A DNA stretch of 17,381 bases from an uncultured Clostridia bacterium (lineage in GTDB: Bacteria > Bacillota > Clostridia > TANB77 > CAG-508), in the NCBI GenBank assembly GCA_934129785.1, contig CAKOWW010000023.1:1-17381 (forward strand). Direction: 5' to 3'. The notes under the pieces were generated by a model. The model made no database searches, had not been told where the DNA came from, and saw only the letters and a program-made list of their open reading frames with translations. Numbering within the stretch: the first letter of the stretch is position 1; each line of letters starts with the position of its first letter. The position numbers were made by a program, and so were the translations under genes. Shown piece after piece: positions 7,842 through 15,476 of this stretch.

Positions 7842-9383
7842 ATGACAATCGTAATCGTAATCGCCACTATCTTAATCTCACTTGCAATAGGTATAGCAAT
7901 AGGAATTATATACAGAAAAAAAGTTGCAGAGTCTAAAATTCAAGGAGCAGAAAATGAAGCAAAAAGATTATTAGATTTAGCTAAAATTGAAGCGGAAAAT
8001 TTAAAAAAAGCAGAAATTTTTAAAGCAAAAGAAGAAATAATGGCAAACAGAAAAGATTTAGATCAAGAGATTAAAGAAAGAAGAGGCGAAATACAAAAAC
8101 AAGAAGCTAGATTAATTCAGAAAGAAGAAAACTTAGAAAGGCGTTCAGATAACTTTGAAAAAAAAGAAAGAGAATTAGAGAAGGAATCTAAACACTTAGA
8201 AGACAGAAAAGAAGAACTAGAAAAATTATATGAAAAAGAAATGGTAGAACTTCAAAGAATTGCAGGATTAAGCAAAGAAGAAGCAAAACAAAGATTATTA
8301 TCTGAAATGGAAAAAGAATTAACAGCTGAAAAAGCAGCATTAATCAGAGAACAAGAACAAAGGGCTAAAGAAACAGTAAACAAAGAAGCCAAAGAACTAC
8401 TATGTTATGCAGTACAAAAATGTGCAGCAGATCATTCACAAGAAACAACAGTTTCAATAGTTTCATTACCAAGTGATGAAATGAAAGGTAGAATAATAGG
8501 TAGAGAAGGAAGAAATATAAAAGCCTTAGAAACACTTACAGGAATTGACCTAATAATAGATGATACACCAGAAGCAGTAGTACTATCAGGTTTTGACCCA
8601 TTAAGAAGAGAAGTGGCAAAAATTGCTCTAGAAAAATTAATTGATGATGGAAGAATACATCCTTCAAAAATTGAAGAAATGGTAGAAAAAGCAAAAGAAG
8701 AAGTAGAAGCAACAATAAAAGAAGAAGGAGAAAGAGCAGTTCTAGAAACAGGAGTAATAGGATTACATCCAGATATAGTAAGACTAATAGGAAAATTAAA
8801 GTATAGAACAAGCTATGGACAAAATGTATTAAATCACTCAATAGAAGTATCAAACCTAGCAAGAATAATGGCAGAAGAATTAGGGTTAGACCCAAAACTT
8901 GCCAGAAGAGCTGGATTATTACATGATATTGGTAAAGCTTTAGACCATGATATGGAAGGAACACATGTAGAAATAGGAGTAGAAGTACTTAAAAAATACA
9001 AAGAAAATCCTTTAGTAGTAAATGCAGTTGAGGCACATCATGGAGATGTTGAACCACAAACATTAGAAGCAGTTTTAGTACAAGCAGCAGATGCAATATC
9101 TGCATCAAGACCAGGAGCAAGAAGAGAAACATTAGAAGCTTATATTAAGAGACTTCAAAACTTAGAAGAAATTGCAGATTCATTTGATGGAGTTGAAAAA
9201 TCATTTGCAATACAAGCTGGTCGTGAAGTAAGAATAGTAGTAAAACCTGAAAAAATCTCAGATGATAAAATGACAATTTTAGCAAGAGAAGTTGCTAAAA
9301 AAATAGAAAAAGAAATGGACTATCCAGGACAAATAAAAGTAAATATCATAAGAGAAACAAGAACAGTAGATTATGCAAAATAA
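7842..9383 (+). CDS. rny: Ribonuclease Y
   Basis: Membrane-anchored endoribonuclease that starts mRNA decay in many Firmicutes. The order is: N-terminal hydrophobic helix (about residues 2-22), a long charged coiled coil (about 25-200), a KH RNA-binding domain (SLPSDEMKGRIIGREGRNIKA), and an HD phosphohydrolase domain with NHSIEVSNLA, LLHDIGK (His-Asp near residues 361-362) and AHHGDVEP. It ends with the conserved VRIVVKPEKI and YPGQIKVNIIRE blocks. With the start chosen here it is 513 residues, close to the family norm of about 520. I prefer ATG 7842 to ATG 7836 because the AGAGGTG site (7828-7834) is 7 bases from the former and only 1 from the latter. A promoter precedes it and a terminator follows. 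Confidence 0.95.
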   Translation: MTIVIVIATILISLAIGIAIGIIYRKKVAESKIQGAENEAKRLLDLAKIEAENLKKAEIFKAKEEIMANRKDLDQEIKERRGEIQKQEARLIQKEENLERRSDNFEKKERELEKESKHLEDRKEELEKLYEKEMVELQRIAGLSKEEAKQRLLSEMEKELTAEKAALIREQEQRAKETVNKEAKELLCYAVQKCAADHSQETTVSIVSLPSDEMKGRIIGREGRNIKALETLTGIDLIIDDTPEAVVLSGFDPLRREVAKIALEKLIDDGRIHPSKIEEMVEKAKEEVEATIKEEGERAVLETGVIGLHPDIVRLIGKLKYRTSYGQNVLNHSIEVSNLARIMAEELGLDPKLARRAGLLHDIGKALDHDMEGTHVEIGVEVLKKYKENPLVVNAVEAHHGDVEPQTLEAVLVQAADAISASRPGARRETLEAYIKRLQNLEEIADSFDGVEKSFAIQAGREVRIVVKPEKISDDKMTILAREVAKKIEKEMDYPGQIKVNIIRETRTVDYAK

Positions 9384-9407
9384 AAAACACATTGAAAGTT
9401 AAAATGT

Positions 9408-9459
9408 AACCTATAAAGAAGATTATAAAGACAGTCTCCTTTGTAGGTTTTATTTTTTT
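9408..9459 (+). terminator. Rho-independent terminator of rny
   Basis: The arms aacctataaag (9408-9418) and ctttgtaggtt (9439-9449) form 11 pairs with one G-U, followed by a tail of ten T interrupted by one A. Confidence 0.85.
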
Positions 9460-9469
9460 GCAAAAAAGC

Positions 9470-9497
9470 TAGTATAAACTTTTAGTAGGAAAATTTT
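9470..9497 (+). repeat. Intergenic repeat TAG(T/C)ATAAA..TTTTAGTAGGAAAA, copy 1
   Basis: This 28-base stretch after the rny terminator matches 17224-17251 at 25 of 28 positions, including TTTTAGTAGGAAAA without change. A shorter relative lies at 7742-7762, just at the rny start site. In all three an A/T-rich hexamer like a -10 box stands five bases before AGTAGGAAAA. Confidence 0.5.
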
Positions 9498-9543
9498 AAG
9501 AAAAAATTGAATAAGAGATACCGATTATTTTGAAAATAAAAAT

Positions 9544-9572
9544 TTGACTAAAGTAGTTTAGTATAGTATTAT
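9544..9572 (+). promoter_or_regulatory. SigA-type promoter of ymdB
   Basis: TTGACT (9544-9549) is 17 bp from TATTAT (9567-9572). An overlapping TATAAT at 9570-9575 has a 20-bp spacing, so the first pair is preferred. The start would be near 9579, about 30 bases before the ymdB ATG. Confidence 0.7.
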
Positions 9573-9610
9573 AATATTTGAAAAAGACAAAAAGAAAGGA
9601 ATGGAAATAT

Positions 9611-10384
9611 ATGAAAGTTTTAGCAATTGGAGACCTAATTGGTTCTGCCGGAATTAAAAAATTAAAAAAGGAATTATCTAAAATAATAGAATCAAAAAAT
9701 ATAGATTTTGTAATAGTAAATGGAGAAAATTCAGCAGAAGGAATGGGAATGACAGAGAAAAATTTTAAAGACATTATAGAAGAAAAAGTTAATGTAATAA
9801 CAATGGGAAACCATACATGGGGAAAAAGAGATATATTTAAATTTATAGACAATCCAAAAATAATAAGACCAGCAAACTATCCTAAAGGAGTACCAGGAAA
9901 AGGATATAACATATATACATGCAAAGATAAAAAAATAGCTGTAATAAATCTTATTGGTAGAGTTGATATAAATGTGTTATCAGAAAATCCATTTTTAAAA
10001 GCTAAATCTATAATAGAAAAAATTAAAAATGAGGTTGACATGATATTTATAGACTTCCATGCGGAGGCAACAGCAGAGAAAATAGCATTAGGATATTATT
10101 TAGATGGAACAGTAACAGCAATATATGGAACACATACACATGTACAAACAGCAGATGAAACTATATTAGAAAATGGAACTGCATATATAACAGATATAGG
10201 AATGACAGGACCTAAAAAATCAGTAATAGGAATGGATATATCTGCATCAATAAAAAGATTTGAAACAACATTACCAGAAAGATATAAAATAGCAAATGGA
10301 GAATGTATTTTAAATGGTGTTGTATTTGATATTGATGACACAACAAATAAAGCAAAAAATATAGAAAGAATATATATTAAATAA
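9611..10384 (+). CDS. ymdB: TIGR00282/YmdB family metallophosphoesterase
   Basis: Calcineurin-like metallophosphoesterase of the YmdB family. The Bacillus subtilis member hydrolyses 2',3'-cyclic AMP and affects biofilm and sporulation decisions, and it interacts genetically with RNase Y. The 257-residue product keeps every metal ligand of that protein at the same number: Asp8 (GDLIG), Glu39-Asn40 (NGENSA), Asn67-His68 (GNHTW), His150 (DFHAEAT), and His175 and His177 (GTHTHVQ). TDIGMTGP near the C-terminus is also diagnostic. ATG 9611 is chosen because GAAAGGA (9595-9601) lies ten bases upstream and MKVLAIGD is the family N-terminus; a longer TTG start at 9578 would sit on the transcription start. 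It follows rny and precedes spoVS, a conserved neighbourhood, but each gene has its own promoter here. Confidence 0.95.
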   Translation: MKVLAIGDLIGSAGIKKLKKELSKIIESKNIDFVIVNGENSAEGMGMTEKNFKDIIEEKVNVITMGNHTWGKRDIFKFIDNPKIIRPANYPKGVPGKGYNIYTCKDKKIAVINLIGRVDINVLSENPFLKAKSIIEKIKNEVDMIFIDFHAEATAEKIALGYYLDGTVTAIYGTHTHVQTADETILENGTAYITDIGMTGPKKSVIGMDISASIKRFETTLPERYKIANGECILNGVVFDIDDTTNKAKNIERIYIK

Positions 10385-10409
10385 TATTATAAAAAAATCT
10401 GCCAAAAGC

Positions 10410-10416
10410 TGTCGAA
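10410..10416 (+). promoter_or_regulatory. Possible Spo0A box upstream of spoVS
   Basis: TGTCGAA matches the 0A-box core exactly and lies about 48 bases upstream of the spoVS -35 hexamer, in a position suited to activation. One 7-bp match in a window this size could be chance. The location before a sporulation gene is the only added support. Confidence 0.35.
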
Positions 10417-10464
10417 ATAGGGATTTTACTGCGATGAAAAACCATTAAAACTTTTTAAAAACAC

Positions 10465-10493
10465 TTTACAACTATTTCCAAATAATGTAAAAT
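10465..10493 (+). promoter_or_regulatory. SigA-like promoter of spoVS
   Basis: TTTACA (10465-10470), a 17-bp spacer and TAAAAT (10488-10493). Transcription would start near 10500, giving a leader of about 45 bases with AGGAGG at 10531-10536. No convincing SigH promoter was seen, although spoVS of B. subtilis uses SigH. Confidence 0.7.
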
Positions 10494-10544
10494 AAAACCA
10501 TAAAAGTTGCAACAACAAAAATAAAAATTTAGGAGGCAAAAAAT

Positions 10545-10808
10545 ATGGAAATTTTAAAAATTTCATCAAAATCAAATCCAAATTCAGTAGCAGGAGCAAT
10601 AGCTGGTTTGGTAAAAGAATCAAACAAGGCAGAAATGCAAGCAATTGGAGCAGGGGCATTAAATCAAGCGGTGAAAGCTGTAGCAATAGCAAGAGGGTTT
10701 GTAGCACCATCTGGGGTTGACCTTGTATGTATACCAGCTTTCGCTGAAGTTGAAGTAGAAGGTGAAGATAGAACAGGTATAAAGCTAATAGTTGAATCAA
10801 GAGCTTAA
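10545..10808 (+). CDS. spoVS: Stage V sporulation protein S
   Basis: Small Alba-fold-like protein of 87 residues, the usual size (86 in B. subtilis), starting MEILKISSKSNPNSVAGAIA and ending TGIKLIVESRA. It keeps the highly conserved middle blocks QAIGAGALNQAVKAVAIARG and GVDLVCIPAF. In Bacillus it affects progression into sporulation, spore coat formation and septation; the biochemical action is unsettled. The ATG is eight bases after AGGAGG (10531-10536). It has its own promoter and possibly an upstream 0A box. The gene has no adjacent simple terminator; the stretch downstream is a large nested inverted repeat. Confidence 0.96.
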   Translation: MEILKISSKSNPNSVAGAIAGLVKESNKAEMQAIGAGALNQAVKAVAIARGFVAPSGVDLVCIPAFAEVEVEGEDRTGIKLIVESRA

Positions 10809-10825
10809 AACATAAATATATAAAT

Positions 10826-11209
10826 AAAAATCAAATTTTGGTTACTGGTTAATAGATTATTATTAATACAAAGAAATCCTTGATATATAAGCTTTTCATT
10901 ACATTCCTCGGTTTATTATGAAATTTAAGAAATTCTAAATTGCTTTATGGGTCCTTTCCACTATCGTGAACTCTTACCATAAAACTGCATAGAATTTCTA
11001 AAATTTTTCCATGCGCATTCGTCATTTTATTCAAAGCTTATATATCAGGGATTTCTTTTGTAAATTTTATTAAAACCATTATCTAATAACAAATTTTCGT
11101 CAAGTGAAAAGTAAATGCAATTCTTTAAAGTAAATAAAAGTTGTAAGAGAAGAGACCAGTAACAAATTTTGTGCCAATTTTAAAAAAACTGTTGCAAAAT
11201 TTGATTTTT
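10826..11209. repeat. Large nested inverted repeat in the spoVS-SBP intergenic region
   Basis: The 558-base gap between spoVS and the next gene holds no credible gene but has several nested inverted repeats. Outer: 10826-10840 with 11195-11209 (15/15). Next: gttactggt 10841-10849 with accagtaac 11155-11163 (9/9). Next: 10848-10857 with 11081-11090 (9/10). Inner: 10870-10895 with 11033-11058 (25/26, the odd pair being T-G). Innermost: 10928-10936 with 10991-10999 (9/9) and 10944-10950 with 10977-10983 (7/7). The right arm carries about 65 extra bases (11091-11154) not matched on the left. Either a small non-autonomous element (MITE-like) or the template of a structured RNA. No target duplication was recognised. 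Confidence 0.85.
10870..11058 (+). ncRNA. Candidate structured RNA, about 189 nt, rod-like with central internal loop
   Basis: The core of the inverted repeat folds as a 26-bp closing stem, a large internal loop with about 25 bases on each side, and a terminal stem-loop with a 26-base apical loop. The single odd position in the closing stem (10880 T with 11048 G) is a G-U pair on the plus strand but A-C on the minus strand, which favours a plus-strand RNA. Size and shape resemble 6S RNA, but I see no diagnostic 6S sequence, and the identity is inference only. A weak upstream promoter could be TTGGTT (10839-10844) with TATTAA near 10862. Confidence 0.3.
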
Positions 11210-11210
11210 T
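11163..11210 (+). terminator. Possible terminator at the right end of the inverted-repeat region
   Basis: caaattttg (11163-11171) pairs perfectly with caaaatttg (11195-11203), followed by a six-T tract (11205-11210). The stem is GC-poor and the loop is 23 bases, so termination would be weak. It could end a transcript of the candidate RNA or spoVS read-through. Confidence 0.35.
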
Positions 11211-11302
11211 CTGTTAAGCTATAGAAAATGTTTTAGTTTTATTAAATTAAAGTCATATATTTAAATCTTTAAATTTTAATCATGTTTTATATCAAAAAAA
11301 TC

Positions 11303-11331
11303 TTGAAAAATTTCCTAAATTAATGTATGAT
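11303..11331 (+). promoter_or_regulatory. SigA-type promoter of the solute-binding protein gene
   Basis: TTGAAA (11303-11308), a 17-bp spacer and TATGAT (11326-11331). The start would be near 11338, about 29 bases before the ATG. GGAAGGA (11348-11354) is a plausible but distant ribosome site. Confidence 0.7.
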
Positions 11332-11366
11332 AGCATTGTAAATTTTGGGAAGGAACGAGATTTAAT

Positions 11367-12957
11367 ATGAAATCAAATTGGATAAAATATTTATTTATAA
11401 TATTCATAATTATAATACTAATCTTTGCAGTTTATAAAATAAAAAAAGATGAACAAATAAAAAAGCAAGAAGAAGAATACACATCAAGTAATAATCAAGA
11501 CAGCAAAACAAAAGAAATAAAGCTTGGAATAGCCAATCTAGATACAATGAATCCAATATTAAGCAAAAATAAAAATGTACAAGACATAACAAAACTAGTA
11601 TATGAACCATTAGTAAACTTAACATCAGATTATAAGGCAGAAGCGTGTTTGGCAAAAGAATGGGCAAAACAAAGTGACAATTCATATTTGGTAAAATTAA
11701 GAGAAAATGTTAGATGGTCAGATGGACAAAGATTTACAGCAGATGATGTTCAATTTACTATAGATAGATTAAAAGATAGTGACACAATATATTCAGCAAA
11801 TGTACAAAATGTAACTGGAATAGATATTGTAGATGATTACACTGTAAAAATAAATTTAGATACAGAAGTACCATTTTTTGAATATAATTTAACATTTCCA
11901 ATACTTTCAAAACAATATTTTGAAGGAGAAGATTTTGCAACAACAGGGAAAAATTCATCACCAATAGGAACAGGAAAATTTAAAATATCAGAAGTTCAAT
12001 CATCATATATAACATTAGAGAAAAACACAAACTGGTGGAACAAAGATAAAGATGCCACACTAGAAAAAGTAACAATAAATCTATATTCATCAATTGGAGA
12101 GTTGTATAATAGTTTTAAAATTGGAAACTTAGATATGATAGGAACAGATAATGGAAATGTGCAAGAATACATTGGAACACTTGGATATAGCTCAAAAGAA
12201 ATGAAGGGAAGAAGTCACACATTTTTAGCATTAAATACAGCAAATTATTTCTTATCAAAACAGGAAGTGAGAAAAGCAATATCATATTCGATAGATAAAG
12301 AAAATATAAACTCAAGTGTATTAAATAACAAATGTTATAGCAGTAGTTTTCCATTAGACTATGGAAACTGGCTAGCACAATCGCAAGATGCAAGTAGTGG
12401 TTATAATCAAGAACAAGCAAAACAATTGCTAACAGAAAATGGATGGATAAATAGAAGTGGATCATGGCAAAAAACAGAAAATTATAAAACACAAAAATTA
12501 GCACTAAATTTGTTAGTAAGAGCAAGTGACACAGAAAGAGTTGCAGTAGCGCAAAATATAAAAAAACAATTAGATTCACAACGGAATTTATATAAATATA
12601 GTACAAGCTACTGATGACCAATACAATAACATGATAAACACTAAAAATTATGATATGGCACTATGTAATATGACGCTATCACCAAGTCCAAATTTATCAA
12701 CATTTTTTGGCGAAAACAACATGGCAAACTATTCAAATGATGAAATAACAAACATAATGAATGAAGTAAAAAATACAAATGATGATAATGTTTTAAAAGA
12801 AAAATATCAAAGATTAATGGAAATTTATAAAACAGATATACCATATATAAGTTTATATACTAACAAATATATAGTAGCGTATAACAGTTCTTTAGTAGGA
12901 GATATAACACCTAACTGGTTTAACTTATTTTATGGAGTTGAAGGCTGGTATAAATAA
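11367..12957 (+). pseudogene. ABC transporter substrate-binding protein, family 5 (oligopeptide type), frameshifted
   Basis: Extracytoplasmic binding protein of the OppA/DppA (SBP_bac_5) type, about 529 residues when the frames are joined. Residues 7-24 form a hydrophobic helix with no lipobox cysteine, so the protein would be membrane-anchored and not a lipoprotein. Then come the typical LDTMNPILSK, YEPLVNL, LRENVRWSDGQRFTADDVQF and SSPIGTGKFK blocks. The frame breaks at 12582: the first frame stops at 12614, while the frame from 12583 continues GIYINIVQATDDQYNNMI to the natural end at 12957. Removing one base (C12582) restores a single open frame. No permease or ATPase genes adjoin it, so it is an orphan with an unknown ligand. 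The lesion may be a true pseudogene or a sequence error. Confidence 0.85.
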
Positions 12958-12980
12958 AAAAACTTTTTTTAGAAAAAGTA

Positions 12981-13008
12981 TTGACAAAACAAATATTTGA
13001 TATATAAT
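12981..13008 (+). promoter_or_regulatory. SigA-type promoter of recA
   Basis: A consensus TTGACA (12981-12986) and TATAAT (13003-13008) are 16 bp apart. The leader to the recA ATG is about 37 bases, with AAGGAGG at 13039-13045. I see no LexA-type operator (GAAC-N4-GTTC) overlapping it. Confidence 0.85.
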
Positions 13009-13051
13009 AGCAATAGCAAACAAAAGTTCAAAGAATTTAAGGAGGAAAATT

Positions 13052-14098
13052 ATGAGCGAAAATACAGAAAAAAAGAAAGCACTAGAAATGGCAATGAGCC
13101 AAATAGAAAAACAATTTGGAAAAGGCTCTGTTATGAAATTAGGAGAATTTAAAGCAATGGAAATAGAAGCAATTCCAACAGGTGCATTAAGCTTAGACAT
13201 AGCATTAGGAATTGGTGGAGTACCACGAGGAAGAATAATAGAAGTATTTGGACCAGAATCATCAGGAAAAACAACATTAGCATTACATATAATTGCAGAA
13301 GCACAAAAAATGGGTGGAGAAGCTGCATTTATAGATGCAGAACATGCATTAGACCCAGTATATGCAAAAAAACTAGGCGTAGATATAGATAATTTAATAG
13401 TGTCACAACCAGACACTGGAGAACAAGCATTAGAAATAACAGAAAGTTTAGTAAGAAGTGGGGCATTAGATGTTATAGTAGTAGACTCTGTAGCAGCTTT
13501 AGTACCAAAAGCAGAAATTGACGGTGATATGGGAGATTCACACATGGGACTACAAGCAAGACTAATGTCACAAGCATTAAGAAAATTAGCAGGAGCAATA
13601 AACAAATCAAAAACAGTATTAATATTTATAAACCAATTAAGAGAAAAAATTGGAGTAATGTTTGGAAATCCTGAAACAACAACAGGTGGTAGAGCATTAA
13701 AATTCTATGCATCTGTAAGAATGGACATAAGAAAAATCGAAAACATCAAACAAGATGGAGAATTTAAAGGAAATAGAGTTCGTGTAAAAGTAATAAAAAA
13801 TAAAGTTGCACCACCTTTCAGAGAGGCTGAATTTGATGTAGTATATGGACAAGGAATATCAAAAGAAGGAAATATACTAGATATGGCAGTAAACTTAGAC
13901 ATAGTAGAAAAAGCAGGATCATGGTTTAGCTATAATGGAGAAAGAATAGGACAAGGTAGAGAAAATGTAAAAAGATATTTACATGAACATCCAGAAATGC
14001 TTGCAGACATAGAAACAAAAGTAAGAGACAATTTTGCAAAAGCATTTGAACAAAGCTTAGGAGAAGAACTACCAAATGAAGAAGATGACGATGAATAA
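13052..14098 (+). CDS. recA: Recombinase RecA
   Basis: DNA-dependent ATPase that forms filaments on single-stranded DNA, carries out strand exchange and, where a LexA system exists, stimulates LexA cleavage. At 348 residues it has the usual length. Visible features are the N-terminal KQFGKGSVMKLG block, Walker A GPESSGKT (residues 67-74), IVVDSVAALVPKAEI (Walker B region), the DNA-binding loop around MGLQARLMSQALRKL, FINQLREKIGVMFGNPETTTGG, and an acidic tail ending NEEDDDE. The ATG follows AAGGAGG. It starts a likely recA-recX-scpA operon: recX begins 21 bases after its stop. A strong promoter just upstream separates it from the broken binding-protein gene. Confidence 0.97.
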   Translation: MSENTEKKKALEMAMSQIEKQFGKGSVMKLGEFKAMEIEAIPTGALSLDIALGIGGVPRGRIIEVFGPESSGKTTLALHIIAEAQKMGGEAAFIDAEHALDPVYAKKLGVDIDNLIVSQPDTGEQALEITESLVRSGALDVIVVDSVAALVPKAEIDGDMGDSHMGLQARLMSQALRKLAGAINKSKTVLIFINQLREKIGVMFGNPETTTGGRALKFYASVRMDIRKIENIKQDGEFKGNRVRVKVIKNKVAPPFREAEFDVVYGQGISKEGNILDMAVNLDIVEKAGSWFSYNGERIGQGRENVKRYLHEHPEMLADIETKVRDNFAKAFEQSLGEELPNEEDDDE

Positions 14099-14119
14099 AA
14101 TAAAAAGTAGGTAAAAACA

Positions 14120-14563
14120 TTGTATACAATTGAAGAATTTGATAAAGAAAAAACGAAAATATTAAAATATATATTATATAAAAAAAGAAGCGAACACGAA
14201 GTAAGAAATAAATTTGCAAAAACAACGGCAGAAGACTTATTAGAAGATGTAATACAATACTTAAAAGAAGCTGGATATATAAATGACAAAGACTATATAG
14301 ACAGAACAATAAACAACTTTATGATACTAAAAAATTTATCAATACGAGAAATACAATATAAACTAATGGCAAAAGGTTTAAAACAAAATGATATAGAAGA
14401 CTATTTATATGAAAATAGAGAAGAATTAGAACAATATGAAATAAAATCAGCTTCAAATATAATATATAAAAAGCAAAGTTCAATGGAACCAATTGAAATA
14501 AAGCAATTTCTAGCAAAAAAAGGATATAAAATAGAAAATATAAATATAGCAATGGAACAATAA
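14120..14563 (+). CDS. recX: Regulatory protein RecX
   Basis: RecX proteins bind and modulate RecA filaments. The 147-residue product shows the three-helix repeat pattern of the family: KYILYKKRSEHEVRNKF, then DVIQYLKEAGYINDKDYIDR, LSIREIQYKLMAKG and a third repeat with IKQFLAKKGYKIENI. The start is TTG at 14120. No ATG lies near, and the family motif begins soon after, but the ribosome site (GTAGGT, 14107-14112) is weak. That may keep RecX below RecA in amount, although the two genes are probably on one transcript. It sits 21 bases after recA and 15 bases before scpA. Confidence 0.9.
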   Translation: MYTIEEFDKEKTKILKYILYKKRSEHEVRNKFAKTTAEDLLEDVIQYLKEAGYINDKDYIDRTINNFMILKNLSIREIQYKLMAKGLKQNDIEDYLYENREELEQYEIKSASNIIYKKQSSMEPIEIKQFLAKKGYKIENINIAMEQ

Positions 14564-14578
14564 AGGAGAAAATATAAA

Positions 14579-15331
14579 ATGGCGATGCTAACATTAGAAA
14601 CAAAAAAATATGCAATAAAAATAGATAACTTTGAAGGACCACTAGACTTATTATGCCACTTAATAGACAAAAACAAAATGAACATATATGATATAAATCT
14701 AAGTGAAATAACAGATCAATATTTAGATTACCTAAATGAACAAGAAAAACTAAACTTAGAAATAGCCAGTGAATTTCTAGTAATGGCATCGACATTATTA
14801 TTTCTAAAATCTAAAAAACTTTTGCCTCAACAAGAGGAAGAAGAGGAAGAAATAACTGAAGAAGAACTGATAAGAAGAATTATAGAATACAAAAAATTTA
14901 AAGAAATAAGTAAAGTATTTAAAGAAAATTATCAGGAATATTCTAAAAGATATTTTAAAGGACAAGAAGAAATAGAATTACCAAAACAAAAAATAGAAAA
15001 AGACTATGATAATACAATAATACCTACACTATATGCAAAACTAGTAGAAAAAAATAATGACAAGATAAATCAAAATGCAAAAAACATAGAAAAAATAGCA
15101 ATAACAGATAATTATACAGTAGCAAGTAAAGTAAAGGAAATGTTTAAAATACTAGTAAAACAAAAAAGTTTTGTGTTTAATAAATTATTTTCAATAAAAA
15201 AACACAATAAGCAAGAAGTGGTAACAGCATTTTCAGGATTACTAGAATTATCTAGAAGAAGTAAAGTAGAAACAACTCAAGAGACTTTGTTTGGCGATAT
15301 AACAGTAGAAAAAACTAAAAAAACTTTATAA
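14579..15331 (+). CDS. scpA: Segregation and condensation protein A (kleisin)
   Basis: Kleisin subunit that bridges SMC heads in the bacterial condensin SMC-ScpAB. The 250-residue protein has the N-terminal signature FEGPLDLLCHLIDKNKMNIYDI, then IASEFLVMASTLLFLKSKKLLP, an acidic linker (QQEEEEEEITEEEL), a middle helical region, and a C-terminal winged-helix end with VVTAFSGLLELSRRSKV. AAAGGAG (14563-14569) supports ATG 14579; ATG 14585 is an alternative. It follows recX closely. scpB, which often comes next in Firmicutes, is not in the window; 145 AT-rich bases without a recognisable gene follow. Confidence 0.93.
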   Translation: MAMLTLETKKYAIKIDNFEGPLDLLCHLIDKNKMNIYDINLSEITDQYLDYLNEQEKLNLEIASEFLVMASTLLFLKSKKLLPQQEEEEEEITEEELIRRIIEYKKFKEISKVFKENYQEYSKRYFKGQEEIELPKQKIEKDYDNTIIPTLYAKLVEKNNDKINQNAKNIEKIAITDNYTVASKVKEMFKILVKQKSFVFNKLFSIKKHNKQEVVTAFSGLLELSRRSKVETTQETLFGDITVEKTKKTL

Positions 15332-15476
15332 TAAAATATTATATTAAAATGAAAAATTATATAATATAGATTTATTATAATAAATTAATAGTGAATCAAC
15401 AATAAATTGTTTAAAAAAGAAAAAAATGGAAAAGCTAATATAAATAAGCACCACATATAATAGGGGGGCGAATATA

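Noticed and set aside
8536..8964. 142-codon open frame on the minus strand inside rny
   Set aside because: Composition is Leu/Phe-rich shadow of the AT-rich coding strand, with no ribosome site and no family resemblance.
9578..9610. TTG start that would lengthen YmdB by 11 residues
   Set aside because: It lies at the predicted transcription start, has no ribosome site, and the extra residues are not part of the family; ATG 9611 aligns the active-site residues with B. subtilis numbering.
11085..11110. Minus-strand TTGACG with GATAAT as a promoter for the inverted-repeat region
   Set aside because: The spacing is 14 bp, too short, and the single irregular pair in the closing stem favours transcription of the plus strand.
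10826..11209. CRISPR array or tRNA cluster in the large gene-free gap
   Set aside because: No direct repeats with regular spacers and no cloverleaf with a CCA end or T-loop signature; the repeats are inverted and nested.
12925..13605. 226-codon open frame on the minus strand across the recA 5' part
   Set aside because: It is antisense to a perfectly conserved recA and includes the recA promoter; no start signals and no recognisable protein.
15456..15461. TATAAT just before DUF2953
   Set aside because: It is two bases from the ribosome site, so a transcript would lack it, and no -35 or sporulation sigma (SigF/SigG) element is convincing.
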